Origin: an uncultured Collinsella sp.
Lineage (GTDB): Bacteria; Actinomycetota; Coriobacteriia; Coriobacteriales; Coriobacteriaceae
NCBI GenBank assembly: GCA_900540875.1
Contig: UQHT01000017.1
Span: forward strand, 1-55,926
Direction: 5' to 3'
DNA: 55,926 bases
The notes under the pieces were generated by a model. That model made no database searches. It was given only the letters and a program-made list of their open reading frames with translations, and was not told the origin of the DNA. This document shows positions 17,372-25,867 of the stretch, one piece after another. Every line of letters begins with the position of its first letter. Position 1 is the stretch's first letter. A program made the position numbers and the translations under genes.

Positions 17372-17505
17372 CGTCCTTACGACTCCTTATATCAAACAAA
17401 AAACGGGCATCAGATGGCACGCCACACCAGCCGCAATCACTAGACCAGCTTAAAAGTGGCGCCCCACTCGATGCCCGACTGCCAAATCGTCAACAATCGA
17501 ATGTG

Positions 17506-18576
17506 CTACACCGGGCACGCCACTGTGGGCAAGCCTCGTCGCTCGTCAAAACCAAAGACGATGTTGGCGCACTGGACCGCCTGACCGGCAGCACCCTTGC
17601 ACAGATTGTCGATCGCTCCCGTCGCCACCAGCACGCCCGCGCGCTTGTTGAGTGCAAGGCCGATCTGGGCAGCATTGGTGCCGACGACCGAGGCCGTCTT
17701 GGGCTGCTCGCCGGCATCGAGCACGCGCACAAAGGTGCGACCGGCGTAGAACTGCTTGTAATGGTCGACGACATCCTCAAGGGTCAGCGTGTCGAGAGCC
17801 TGCGGCGCGAGCGGCAGCGACACCGTGGAGAGCAGGCCGCGCTTGAGCGGTGCCAGGTGCGGAGTAAAGACAATGCGGTCGGTCAGGCCCAGAATTTGCT
17901 CGATTTCGGGCGTGTGGCGATGTTTGCCTACGCCATAGGCCTCCAGGTTCTCGTCTGCGCTACAAAAATGGGTGCGGGCGTTGCAGGACTTACCGGCGCC
18001 CGTCACGCCGCTAATGGCATCGACAATCACGGGGCCGTTCTCTGCCACCCAACCCGCACGCACGGCAGGAGCGGCAGCAAGGCTCGTTGCGGTGGGATAG
18101 CAGCCGGCGCAGGCGACCAAAACGGGCTTTCCGGCGGCATGACTGGAAGCAGCGGTCTCTAAGTCCTGGCAGAACAGGTCGGGCAGGCCGAAGGCACGTG
18201 TCTTGAGCAGCTCGGGGCTCGTGTGCTCGGCGGCATACCATGCCTCAAAGACGGACGGGTCGCTCAGACGGTAATCGGCCGAAAGATCAAAGCAGGAAAC
18301 GCCCGCGGCAAGCAGGGCGGGCACCTGTGCCATGGCAGCCGTGTGCGGCACGGCAAGAAAAACCGCATCGCAGCTCTTGAGCTCGGGGGCGTCATGCGTG
18401 GTGAAAACCAGATCGCTCACGCCAGTAAAACTCGGATACACCGCGGACAGCGGCTGGCCGGCATCGGCGTTGGACGTAATGGCAACAAGTTCAAACTCGG
18501 GATGACCGAGCACGAGGCGAATGAGCTCGGCTCCGGCATATCCAGCCGCGCCGACGATTCCAACCTTCAAAGACAT
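17506..18576 (-). CDS. argC: N-acetyl-gamma-glutamyl-phosphate reductase
   Basis: 356 residues, NADPH-dependent. It reduces N-acetylglutamyl phosphate to the semialdehyde. The Rossmann motif GIVGAAGYAGAELIRL (~6-21) and the catalytic cysteine in VACAGCYPTATSLAA (~152-166) are intact, as are SGVTGAGKS and HRHTPEIEQ. It is the first gene of argCJBD. The ArgR operator lies ~90 bases upstream. The 134-bp gap to argJ shows no clear terminator. Confidence 0.95.
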   Translation of the reverse strand: MSLKVGIVGAAGYAGAELIRLVLGHPEFELVAITSNADAGQPLSAVYPSFTGVSDLVFTTHDAPELKSCDAVFLAVPHTAAMAQVPALLAAGVSCFDLSADYRLSDPSVFEAWYAAEHTSPELLKTRAFGLPDLFCQDLETAASSHAAGKPVLVACAGCYPTATSLAAAPAVRAGWVAENGPVIVDAISGVTGAGKSCNARTHFCSADENLEAYGVGKHRHTPEIEQILGLTDRIVFTPHLAPLKRGLLSTVSLPLAPQALDTLTLEDVVDHYKQFYAGRTFVRVLDAGEQPKTASVVGTNAAQIGLALNKRAGVLVATGAIDNLCKGAAGQAVQCANIVFGFDERRGLPTVACPV

Positions 18577-18661
18577 ATCAGACTCCTTGCCTGCGATTTA
18601 TGCACCGATGCGCATTTCGCAGCGGTCGTTATGAAGTGGGTTGAAACTTTAGCACCAGAAG

Positions 18662-18698
18662 ATGCATTTATACGCAAATCTTTTGCATATTCATGCAT
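18662..18698 (-). promoter_or_regulatory. Tandem ARG boxes (ArgR operator) upstream of argC
   Basis: Two AT-rich imperfect palindromes lie back to back. Read on the minus strand the boxes are ATGCATGAATATGCAAAA (18698-18681) and ATTTGCGTATAAATGCAT (18679-18662). They resemble the Gram-positive ARG-box pattern CATGAATAAAAATGCAA. A pair of boxes is what hexameric ArgR binds. A TATAAA inside the second box could be the argC -10. No argR gene lies in the window. Confidence 0.7.
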
Positions 18699-18741
18699 TG
18701 AAACAGTCACGACACATTCACTCAAAGGAGTTGACAAATAA

Positions 18742-18798
18742 ACACGGACCCCATATTGCCCAGTGCGCCTTGCGGTGACGTTGCAATGTGGGGCCCGC
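18742..18798 (-). terminator. Long hairpin after the second split-barrel gene
   Basis: GGCCCCACATTGC pairs imperfectly with GCAATATGGGGTCC across a ~23-nt centre on the minus strand, followed by GTGTTTATTTG. It lies 45 bases after the stop at 18843 and is the likely end of the riboflavin-uptake transcript. Confidence 0.55.
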
Positions 18799-18842
18799 TA
18801 CATGCGAGAATTTGAATTGTCGAAGCTTGCTGAGAGACTCGT

Positions 18843-19253
18843 TTAGAGCTCGACCGGCACCCATTCGTCATGGTTGCAGATAAAGGCCTCGGGTTCCTCC
18901 ACGCTAAAGAAGACGAGCGTGGGATCGTCTGCGCCCTCGTAGTGCTCGCCTAGGCGCTCCAGGTGCTTCCAGCCTGCCTCGCGCATATCGGGAGCGGCCT
19001 GGTCATCCAGACCCGCATGCCCGCGCAAGATGAGCCAGCCATGGCCCGGCCACCAACTCGTAGCCTCGAAGCGTTGATTTTGCAGCAGCTCTTGCCACAC
19101 GTCTTTGGCGCGCGCCGTTACAAACCACAGCTTGCCGTCCTGGATCTGCGCAAACGAAAACGGACGCACATGCGGCTGTCCGTCAACGCTCGTCGCCAAA
19201 TACCATGCCGGCACCGACGTCAGAAACTCCAACACCGTATTCAATCCGTCCAT
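18843..19253 (-). CDS. Pyridoxamine 5'-phosphate oxidase-like split-barrel flavoprotein, copy 2
   Basis: 136 residues. The start at 19253 is chosen for GGAGG six bases upstream. It is a single split-barrel domain of the PNPOx/FMN-binding type (VPAWYLATSVDGQPHVRPFSFAQI at the N-terminus, then DGKLWFVTARAKDVWQEL). Such proteins bind FMN, F420 or haem and their substrates are usually unknown. It is a clear paralogue of the preceding gene, with shared PAWYLAT, VRPFSFA, DGKLWF and KDVW. It ends with FICNHDEWVPVEL. Being last in a transcript that starts with an FMN riboswitch suggests a flavin cofactor (inference). Confidence 0.75.
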   Translation of the reverse strand: MDGLNTVLEFLTSVPAWYLATSVDGQPHVRPFSFAQIQDGKLWFVTARAKDVWQELLQNQRFEATSWWPGHGWLILRGHAGLDDQAAPDMREAGWKHLERLGEHYEGADDPTLVFFSVEEPEAFICNHDEWVPVEL

Positions 19254-19307
19254 GTGTCCTCCTGGCACTAGTCTTTTTGGGTCGGGGCTGCTTTAGCTGC
19301 CCTAGGG

Positions 19308-19754
19308 TTAAAGCTCCAGGCGTTCCTCGCTGCCGTCAATATCACAGAAGCGGGCGGCGATGTTGCGCACAGAGAAAAACGCAAGGCGGCCGTCGTTGGC
19401 ACTCTCGTGTTCTTCGCCGATGCCCACCATGTGCTTAAAACCCGCTTGACGCACCTTGTCGCTCGCAACCGCGTCGTCCTCGAGCGCGGCCTCGCCGGTC
19501 AGCACAATCCAGCACTCCCCCGGCTTCCAGCCCGATACCTCAAACTTGGGATTCGCGCTCAACTCCGCCCACACGTCCTTGTCGCGCGACGTGCAAAACC
19601 ACAGCTTGCCGTCATCGACCATGGCAAACGAAAACGGCCTCACGCGGGGCTGATGCCCGTCGCTCGCATCGGTCGTAGCAAGATACCACGCCGGAATGCG
19701 CCTGAGATACGAGCAGACGCGCTCGAGCTGAGCCGTGCGATCGATGTCGGTCAT
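19308..19754 (-). CDS. Pyridoxamine 5'-phosphate oxidase-like split-barrel flavoprotein, copy 1
   Basis: 148 residues, GAAAGGGG before the start. It has the same fold and motifs as the next gene: RIPAWYLATTDA, PRVRPFSFAMVDDGKLWF, TSRDKDVWAEL and WIVLTGEAAL. It begins 30 bases after the ecfT stop, and the second copy follows 54 bases later. The three are therefore very likely co-transcribed. Tandem duplication with moderate divergence suggests a heterodimer or two related substrates. Function unknown. Confidence 0.75.
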   Translation of the reverse strand: MTDIDRTAQLERVCSYLRRIPAWYLATTDASDGHQPRVRPFSFAMVDDGKLWFCTSRDKDVWAELSANPKFEVSGWKPGECWIVLTGEAALEDDAVASDKVRQAGFKHMVGIGEEHESANDGRLAFFSVRNIAARFCDIDGSEERLEL

Positions 19755-19784
19755 AGAGACCCCTTTCTTGCGCTCGAATCGAGC

Positions 19785-20585
19785 TTAGACAAATTGAAGA
19801 TTGATAACGACAACGCATACCACCAGCAGCGCCGTCACCACCGCAGCCAGCGCATCCCCGCGGCGAAATGCAAGCGCATGCAGGCGCGTGCGGCCCTGCT
19901 CGCCGTGATAGCAGCGTGCATCCATGGCAGCAGACAGCGTCTCGGCATGGCGGAACACGCCCGTGAACAGCGGAATCGCCACACTGCCGAGCATACGCAC
20001 GCCACCGAGCGGGCCTCCCGTCACGCGCGCACCGCGGCTCGCCTGCGCATCGGCCGTCTGCTTCATCTCGGTGGCAAACTGCGGCATAAAGCGCAGCGCG
20101 ATACCCATAATCATGCCGAGCTCGTGCGCAGGAAGTCCCACACGCGCAAACGGCGCGAGCAGGCGCTCAAAGCCCGCGGTGAGGTCGAGTGTCGGTGTGG
20201 TGAGCGTAATGGCGCTCATGCCGGCCATCATCAAGCTCAGGCGGCACGCCATAAAGGCGGCGGAATGCAGCGAGCCCTCGCTTATCTGCAAAAAGCCGAG
20301 CTGCCACAGAATGCGCCCGTTCTGGTCGGTAAACAAGTTGAGCACCGCGACCACGACGACGATTGCCAGCAGTGGCGCCATCGACGACAGAACGCGACGA
20401 GCCGGCACCCGGGACACGGCATAGATCAGCACAACGAAAATTGCGACCGGGGCCAGTCCGCGGAAGCCATTGACCGTGAGCGTCGTGATCAGAAACACAA
20501 AGCCCAAGAGCAACTTGGTTCGCGGGTCCAGGCGGTGGATTGCACTATCGCCGGGATAGTAACTGCCAAACGAAAACGCCTCCAT
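19785..20585 (-). CDS. ecfT: ECF transporter transmembrane subunit EcfT
   Basis: 266 residues with about five or six membrane helices. The coupling helices carry the two ARG-type motifs that contact the ATPases: ADAQASRGARVTGG (~185-198) and SAAMDARCYHGEQ (~222-234). The opening YYPGDSAIHRLDPRTKLLL is the family N-terminus. The last base of the ecfA stop coincides with the start of this gene. EcfT scaffolds the vitamin uptake complex in the cytoplasmic membrane. A riboflavin-specific role is inferred from the ribU gene and the FMN riboswitch in the same operon. Confidence 0.9.
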   Translation of the reverse strand: MEAFSFGSYYPGDSAIHRLDPRTKLLLGFVFLITTLTVNGFRGLAPVAIFVVLIYAVSRVPARRVLSSMAPLLAIVVVVAVLNLFTDQNGRILWQLGFLQISEGSLHSAAFMACRLSLMMAGMSAITLTTPTLDLTAGFERLLAPFARVGLPAHELGMIMGIALRFMPQFATEMKQTADAQASRGARVTGGPLGGVRMLGSVAIPLFTGVFRHAETLSAAMDARCYHGEQGRTRLHALAFRRGDALAAVVTALLVVCVVVINLQFV

Positions 20586-22489
20586 CAGCAGCCCTCCTCT
20601 CGCGCGACCGTCTTGGATTTAGCAATGTCCGAGACGTTAGAAGAACCCTCTGAGCGACCGATCAGCAGGTCCACTAACTCGTCTGCCAGCGACTCAACCG
20701 TATAGAGGCCGTCAAAGCGCAGCGGCACGCCTGCCTTCGCAAGCGCCAGCGCCATGCGCTGGGCAGCGGGAACACCCAAGCCGATTGATTTAAGCTCATC
20801 CGCATGCGCAAAAACCTGAGCGGGCGTGCCCTCGGCAAACACCGCGCCCTCGTTCATCACGACAATACGGTCGCAGCAATTGGCCAGGTCATCCATGCTG
20901 TGCGAAACCATGACAACAGTCAGGCCATCGCGGTGAAGTCGATCGATAAGCTCCAGGAAATCACTGCGCGCCGCCGGATCGAGTCCCGCCATGGGCTCAT
21001 CGAGCACCAGGACCTCGGGTTCCATGGCAAGCACGCCAGCAAACGCCACGCGCCGCTGCTGCCCGCCCGAGAGCTCAAAGGGGCTCTTGTCGCCCACCGT
21101 AGCCAGGTCGAGGCCCACGCGCGCGAGCGATGACTCAACGCGGCGGACAACCTCGGCCTGCGACAAGCCAAGGTTATGCGGACCAAACGCCACGTCCTGT
21201 GCCACGGTCTCGGCAAACAGCTGACGCTCTGGATACTGAAACACCACGCCGACCTTTGCCTTAACCGCGGCGGCATCTTTCTTGTTTGCCAGGTCGAGCC
21301 CCAACGCGTAAACGGAACCCTCCTGGGGACGAATCAGGCCGTTGAGATGCTGAACCAGCGTCGACTTACCCGAACCGGTATGGCCCGCAAGGCCCAGGAA
21401 CTCGCCGCGACGCACCGTTAACGACACATTGCGCAACGCCCAGGGGCTGCTAGGGTCGTTGCCCCAGAGGACCTGTTTGTTCGATGCGCCCTCAGCGACT
21501 GAGCGCTTGTGCCAACGACGACGCTCGCGGGCGCTCAGCGAATAGCTATACGAAAGGTGCGAAATCTCGATGACGGGCTCCAGCGCGTCTGCGCCATCGA
21601 GCGCAGAGGAAACGTTGTCGGAAATACGAGGATCGGATGCGAAAGGCCGCCCGGCGATGCCTGCCCTACTCCGCTCGGCATAAGCCTGCGCTATATCGGC
21701 GACCATATCCGCCTCGCGCACCTGTGCGCAAATGGGCACGCCCTTCGCGCGAAGCGCCCTGCCAAGACAGCACGATGCCGGCATATCCAGGTTGAGCTCC
21801 ACGAGCCCATCTGCCCGCGTCAGAATCTCCTCGGGCGTACCGAGCATGGCAACGCGCCCCGCCTGAAACACCGCGACTCGATCGGCCTCAGCGGCCTCTT
21901 CCATAAAGTGCGTAATCATCACGATGGTCATGCCGCGTTCGTGCAGCGCGTGACAGGCCTTCATAAGGCCCTTGCGCCCGCGCGGATCGAGCATCGAGGA
22001 GGCCTCATCCAAGATGAGCACGCGCGGCTCCATGGCGAGCACGCCGGCAAGCGCAACGCGCTGCTTTTGTCCGCCCGAGAGAGCGTGGGTCTCGTGGCGC
22101 TCAAAGCCCACCAGGCCCACGCCCTTCAGCGCCTCGCGTACGCGCTGCGCAATTTGCGCCGATGGCACGCCAAGGTTTTCGGAACCGAACGCAACGTCAT
22201 CTTCGACAAGCGTTGCCACCAGCTGGTCGTCGGGATTCTGGAACACCATGCCAGCAGTCGAGCGGATGTCGTAGACCAGCTCGGGATCGGACGCGTCCAT
22301 GCCGTTGACGCACACCGTTCCCACATCGGGCTGCAGCAGCGCGTTCAAATGCTTGGCAAACGTCGACTTGCCCGACCCATTGCCACCGAGGATGCAGAAA
22401 AACTCACCGTCCTCGATGTTCAGATCGACACCGTCGAGTGCCGACACGGCACCGTCATAGCTAAAGGAAACGCCCCGACACTCAATCAT
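20585..22489 (-). CDS. ecfA: Fused double ATP-binding protein of an ECF transporter (EcfA-EcfA')
   Basis: 634 residues holding two complete ABC ATPase domains in one chain, where most species use two proteins. Domain 1: Walker A LGGNGSGKST (~34-43), signature LSGGQKQRVALAG, Walker B VLILDEASSMLD. Domain 2: Walker A AGHTGSGKST (~372-381), signature LSGGQQRRVAFAG, Walker B VLVLDEPMAGLD, switch SHSMDD. Domain 1 has DEAS rather than DEPT/DEPM, a mild asymmetry also seen in fused CbiO-like ATPases. Its ATG overlaps the ribU stop (ATGA). It powers uptake through EcfT and the S component. Confidence 0.92.
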   Translation of the reverse strand: MIECRGVSFSYDGAVSALDGVDLNIEDGEFFCILGGNGSGKSTFAKHLNALLQPDVGTVCVNGMDASDPELVYDIRSTAGMVFQNPDDQLVATLVEDDVAFGSENLGVPSAQIAQRVREALKGVGLVGFERHETHALSGGQKQRVALAGVLAMEPRVLILDEASSMLDPRGRKGLMKACHALHERGMTIVMITHFMEEAAEADRVAVFQAGRVAMLGTPEEILTRADGLVELNLDMPASCCLGRALRAKGVPICAQVREADMVADIAQAYAERSRAGIAGRPFASDPRISDNVSSALDGADALEPVIEISHLSYSYSLSARERRRWHKRSVAEGASNKQVLWGNDPSSPWALRNVSLTVRRGEFLGLAGHTGSGKSTLVQHLNGLIRPQEGSVYALGLDLANKKDAAAVKAKVGVVFQYPERQLFAETVAQDVAFGPHNLGLSQAEVVRRVESSLARVGLDLATVGDKSPFELSGGQQRRVAFAGVLAMEPEVLVLDEPMAGLDPAARSDFLELIDRLHRDGLTVVMVSHSMDDLANCCDRIVVMNEGAVFAEGTPAQVFAHADELKSIGLGVPAAQRMALALAKAGVPLRFDGLYTVESLADELVDLLIGRSEGSSNVSDIAKSKTVAREEGC

Positions 22490-23076
22490 GCGCGGCCTTT
22501 GACCTGGTCCTTTTTAGGCGTGATGAGATTGGAGACTGCCTTATACACCGCCAGCGTCAACACCGAATTAAGCACGGTCTTGATAAGGTTGAACGGCAGC
22601 ACGGCAGGAATCATGAGCGGGACGATCACATCGACCGAGCCATACCAGAACCATACGCCAATGGTAAGGTTTGCGACCATAGACAGCGCCGTAGCGGCAA
22701 TGACGCCGAACACCAGGCCAATCACGGCACCCTTATAGGTGTGCATCTTCTGGTAGACGATAGCCGCGGGCAGAATGTAGCCCAGCGTGGCAACCAGGTT
22801 CATAAGCGCGCCGACCCAGTCACCCGTAGTGAGCGCATGGATAACGATCGCCATGGCGGCAACGGCAGTGCCGGCACCAGGGCCATACGCAAATCCACAC
22901 ACCATCGCCGGCACCAGCGACGGGTCATACGTCAAAAACAGCGCCGAGGGAAGGATGGGCAGCTGCACATACATAAACAGTGCTCCCAAGGCGCACATCA
23001 ACGCCATAGTAACGAGCTGTTTGGTGCCCCACCTATTCGTGTTCTCAAAATGGATATGCTGCGACTGTTCAGACAT
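22486..23076 (-). CDS. ribU: ECF transporter substrate-binding subunit, riboflavin type
   Basis: 196 residues from the ATG at 23076 (AGGTGA upstream). An in-frame ATG at 23097 lies within the last conserved bases of the riboswitch and is rejected. About six hydrophobic helices, with the S-component opening WGTKQLVTMALMCALGALFMYVQ split over helix 1, then PSLVPAMVCGFAYGPGAG. The substrate call comes mainly from the FMN riboswitch directly upstream plus general RibU similarity. It is followed without a gap by its own ATPase and EcfT, giving a dedicated transporter. Confidence 0.85.
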   Translation of the reverse strand: MSEQSQHIHFENTNRWGTKQLVTMALMCALGALFMYVQLPILPSALFLTYDPSLVPAMVCGFAYGPGAGTAVAAMAIVIHALTTGDWVGALMNLVATLGYILPAAIVYQKMHTYKGAVIGLVFGVIAATALSMVANLTIGVWFWYGSVDVIVPLMIPAVLPFNLIKTVLNSVLTLAVYKAVSNLITPKKDQVKGRA

Positions 23077-23084
23077 AAGATCAC

Positions 23085-23272
23085 CTGCCTCTTTCATCCG
23101 GACTCTAACCGTTGGTACTGGGATCTCACCAGTTCAGCCGGCATGCGAACCAACGCACACACGGGTCGCGGACTCATCGGCTCGGTCGCAAACGCCTCGT
23201 CTGCGCCACGGCACCCCTTTGGCACCGCCCGATTTACCGCCAGTGGGGAATTCCACCCCGCCCTGAAACAGC
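23085..23272 (-). promoter_or_regulatory. FMN riboswitch (RFN element)
   Basis: On the minus strand the conserved blocks appear in order: AGGGCGGGGTGGAATTCCCC, ACTGGCGGTAAA, GAGTCCGCGACC, GAACTGGTGAGATCCCAGTA, then CGGTTAGAGTCCGGATGAAA. These are the hallmark FMN aptamer segments, with a variable arm in between. The aptamer ends only about 10 bases before the ribU ribosome binding site and no T run follows. Control is therefore probably by blocking translation initiation when FMN is bound (inference). Confidence 0.92.
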
Positions 23273-23371
23273 AATTGCAAGTGTAGCACGAGCAATCGTT
23301 CGCGCAAGTATGCCAAGGGTAATTTGTGGTGGGGAAACGCTCCAGAAATGCGGTAGGGACAAGTTAGCGCA

Positions 23372-23471
23372 ACAACCACGTCCTCCATCCGCCCCAAAGT
23401 AGCGCGCCTTTCGCGGCAGAGCCGCGAAACAGCGACCGGGACACGCATCCCCCACAACCACGTCCTCCTCC
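23372..23471. repeat. Short direct repeat and hairpin between riboswitch and palindrome P1
   Basis: CAACCACGTCCTCC occurs twice (near 23371 and 23456), each followed by C/T-rich CCGCCC-type sequence. Between them lies a perfect 9-bp hairpin, TTTCGCGGC-AGA-GCCGCGAAA (about 23408-23428). There is no coding capacity. Confidence 0.55.
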
Positions 23472-23499
23472 GCCCGCCGACCTCAAGGCCGTAAACGCA

Positions 23500-23644
23500 G
23501 GGAATCCGGGGGCGTGACGGGGGCTTCTCTCCGGAACATTCCGCAGGACGCAGAGAGGCTCCGCAGCGCGAAGCGCGATGCGGAGCCTCTTTGCATGTCC
23601 GAGGACGTTCCGGAGAGAAGCCCCCGTCACGCCCCCGGATTCCC
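23500..23644. repeat. 145-bp palindrome P1 with 38-bp perfect arms, 3' of groEL
   Basis: The left arm 23500-23537 and right arm 23607-23644 are perfect reverse complements over exactly 38 bases (mismatched on both sides), starting GGGAATCCGGGGGCG. The 69-nt centre holds its own perfect 11-bp stem, AGAGGCTCCGC with GCGGAGCCTCT. It lies 26 bases after the groEL stop and could form a terminator-like structure, but it has no T run. Its geometry equals that of P2 upstream of groES. Confidence 0.9.
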
Positions 23645-23670
23645 GGTGGGAGTTCTAGACCTTGTCGGCC

Positions 23671-25308
23671 TTAGTACATACCGCCGCCCTGCTGACCAGC
23701 GGTAGCAGCAGCGATAGCGTCCTCAAGCTGAGTGTTCTTGGGCACATCGGAGACGGTGGCCTCGGTGATGAGGATCAGGCTGGCGACAGAAGCAGCGTTC
23801 TGCAGGGTGACGCGGCTGACCTTGACGGGGTCGAGGACGCCCATCTCGATCATGTCGCCCCACTCGCCGTTGGCAGAGTTGAGACCCTGGCCGGCGGGCA
23901 GCTCGGCAACCTTGTCGACCACGACAGCGCCCTCAAAGCCAGCGTTCTTGGCGATGGTGGCGACCGGAGCGGTCAGAGCCTTCTTGACGATGTCGACGCC
24001 AATCTTCTCCTCGGGGTCATCGATCTCGACAGCATCGAGCGCAGGAGCAGCATCCATGAAGGCGACGCCGCCGCCGGCGACGATGCCCTCCTCGACAGCA
24101 GCGCGGGTTGCCTGCAGGGCGTCCTCGACGCGGTGCTTGATCTCCTTGAGCTCGGACTCGGTAGCAGCGCCGACCTTGATGACGGCAACGCCACCGGAGA
24201 GCTTGGCCAGGCGCTCCTGGAGCTTCTCACGGTCGAAGTCAGAGGTGGTGTTCTCCATCTCACCCTTGATCTGAGCGATACGAGCGTCGATGGCCTCCTT
24301 GGAGCCAGCGCCGCCGACGACGACGGTATTGTCCTTGGAGATGGTGACGGACTTAGCGGTACCGAGCATATCGGCGGTGATGTCAGCGACCTTCACGCCC
24401 AGCTCGTCCAGGGCAGCCTGGCCGCCGGTGAGGACGGCGATGTCCTCGAGGATGCGCTTGCGGCGATCGCCGTAGCCCGGAGCCTTGACGGCGCAGACGT
24501 TGAGGGCGCCACGGATCTTGTTGAGAACCAGGGTAGGCAGAGCCTCGCCGTCGATGTCCTCAGCGATGATGAGCAGGCCACGGCCAGCGCGCTGGACAGC
24601 CTCGAGAACGGGCATAATGTCCTGAACGCTGGAGATCTTCTGGTCGGTGATGAGGATGTACGGATCCTTCATCACGGCCTCCATGCGGTCGTTATCCGTG
24701 ACGAAGTAAGCGGAGACATAGCCCTTGTCGAACTGCATGCCCTCGACGGTGTCGATGGTGATGTCGAACGTCTGGGAATCCTCGACGGTGATGACGCCGT
24801 CCTTGCCCACGACCTCCATGGCCTCGGCGATCTTCTCGCCGACCTCGGGGTCACCGGCGGAGATGGTACCGACGGAAGCGATCTGCTCCTTGGTCTCGAC
24901 CGGCTTGGCCTGCTTCTTCATCTCGGCGACGGCGGCGTTGACGGCCTTGTCGATGCCGCGACGAATGGCCAGCGGGTTGGCGCCAGCGGCGACGTTGCGC
25001 AGGCCGTCGTTGACGATGGCCTGAGCGAGCAGGGTTGCGGTGGTGGTGCCGTCACCCACGGTGTCGTTGGTCTTGGTGGCGACCTCCTTCACCAGCTGAG
25101 CGCCCATGTTCTCGATGTTGTCCTCGAGCTCGATCTCCTTGGCGACGGAAACGCCGTCGTTGGTGATGGTCGGGGCACCGAACGTGCGCTGCAGCGCAAC
25201 GTAGCGACCCTTGGGGCCCATGGTGACGGTAACGGCGTCGGCCAGAGTGTTGACGCCCTTGGCAAGCTTAGCGCGGGCATCGGTGTTGAACGTAATGTTC
25301 TTTGCCAT
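23671..25308 (-). CDS. groL: Chaperonin GroEL (60 kDa)
   Basis: 545 residues, standard GroEL. It forms the tetradecameric ATP-driven folding chamber. Motifs include ITFNTDARAKLAKGVNTLAD, VTMGPKGRYV, NDGVSVAKEIELED, the nucleotide loop GDGTTTATLLAQAI (~84-97), YVSAYFVTDNDRMEAV, and the glycine-rich tail GQQGGGMY in place of a longer GGM repeat. GGAGG precedes the start. It lies 96 bases after groES. The 3' side carries palindrome P1. A long open frame on the opposite strand is a codon-bias shadow. Confidence 0.98.
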   Translation of the reverse strand: MAKNITFNTDARAKLAKGVNTLADAVTVTMGPKGRYVALQRTFGAPTITNDGVSVAKEIELEDNIENMGAQLVKEVATKTNDTVGDGTTTATLLAQAIVNDGLRNVAAGANPLAIRRGIDKAVNAAVAEMKKQAKPVETKEQIASVGTISAGDPEVGEKIAEAMEVVGKDGVITVEDSQTFDITIDTVEGMQFDKGYVSAYFVTDNDRMEAVMKDPYILITDQKISSVQDIMPVLEAVQRAGRGLLIIAEDIDGEALPTLVLNKIRGALNVCAVKAPGYGDRRKRILEDIAVLTGGQAALDELGVKVADITADMLGTAKSVTISKDNTVVVGGAGSKEAIDARIAQIKGEMENTTSDFDREKLQERLAKLSGGVAVIKVGAATESELKEIKHRVEDALQATRAAVEEGIVAGGGVAFMDAAPALDAVEIDDPEEKIGVDIVKKALTAPVATIAKNAGFEGAVVVDKVAELPAGQGLNSANGEWGDMIEMGVLDPVKVSRVTLQNAASVASLILITEATVSDVPKNTQLEDAIAAATAGQQGGGMY

Positions 25309-25404
25309 GGTAGGTAATCCTCCAAAAGAAATGTGACTCGCGTCGCCGCTTCCGAGTCCTATGCGGCGGCCGCGTTCAAAGACGAATCAGAGATTCTGAC
25401 GAGA

Positions 25405-25698
25405 CTAGGCCTCGACGACAGCGTAGATGTCGTCGGCGCGCATCAGCAGATACTTCTCGCCGTCGACCTTGACCTCGTTGCCACCGAACTTACCGTAGAT
25501 GACAACGTCACCGACCTTGACGTCCATGGGGATGCGCTCACCCTTGTCGTTGACCTTGCCGGCGCCAACGGCAACGATGGTGCCGCGCTGCGGCTTCTCC
25601 TGGGCGTTGCTGGCGATGTACAGACCAGAAGCGGTCTTCTGCTCGGCCTCGTCGGGCTTGACCAGAACACGATCTGCAAGCGGCTTCAAAGACGACAT
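25405..25698 (-). CDS. groS: Co-chaperonin GroES (10 kDa)
   Basis: 97 residues, the lid of the GroEL chamber. Motifs are LKPLADRVLVKPDEAEQKT, SGLYIASNAQEKPQRGTIVAVG with the mobile loop (~17-36), and DVVIYGKFGGNEVKVDGEKY. AGGAGGAGAC precedes the start. No CIRCE (HrcA) or HAIR (HspR) operator is recognisable in the ~170 bases upstream, so heat-shock control, if any, uses another signal. A hairpin of AAAATCT-type arms lies at ~25817-25845. Confidence 0.97.
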   Translation of the reverse strand: MSSLKPLADRVLVKPDEAEQKTASGLYIASNAQEKPQRGTIVAVGAGKVNDKGERIPMDVKVGDVVIYGKFGGNEVKVDGEKYLLMRADDIYAVVEA

Positions 25699-25867
25699 GC
25701 TTGTCTCCTCCTTTTTGGGCCGCGCGGTTATACCACGCGAATTAACCCTTTTTGTTTGCGTACGCGTTGAATGGTACCCACGAATGGCGGGTTATACAAC
25801 ACGGAGTCAAAAAATCTTATTTTTTGGCACTTAGATTTTCTGAATGCCGGGGGATAACTTGTGCGCG

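Noticed and set aside
23662..25317. 551-codon open frame opposite groEL
   Set aside because: Exact antisense shadow of groEL caused by high-GC codon bias. The translation is rich in low-complexity Leu/Asp/Gly and matches no family.
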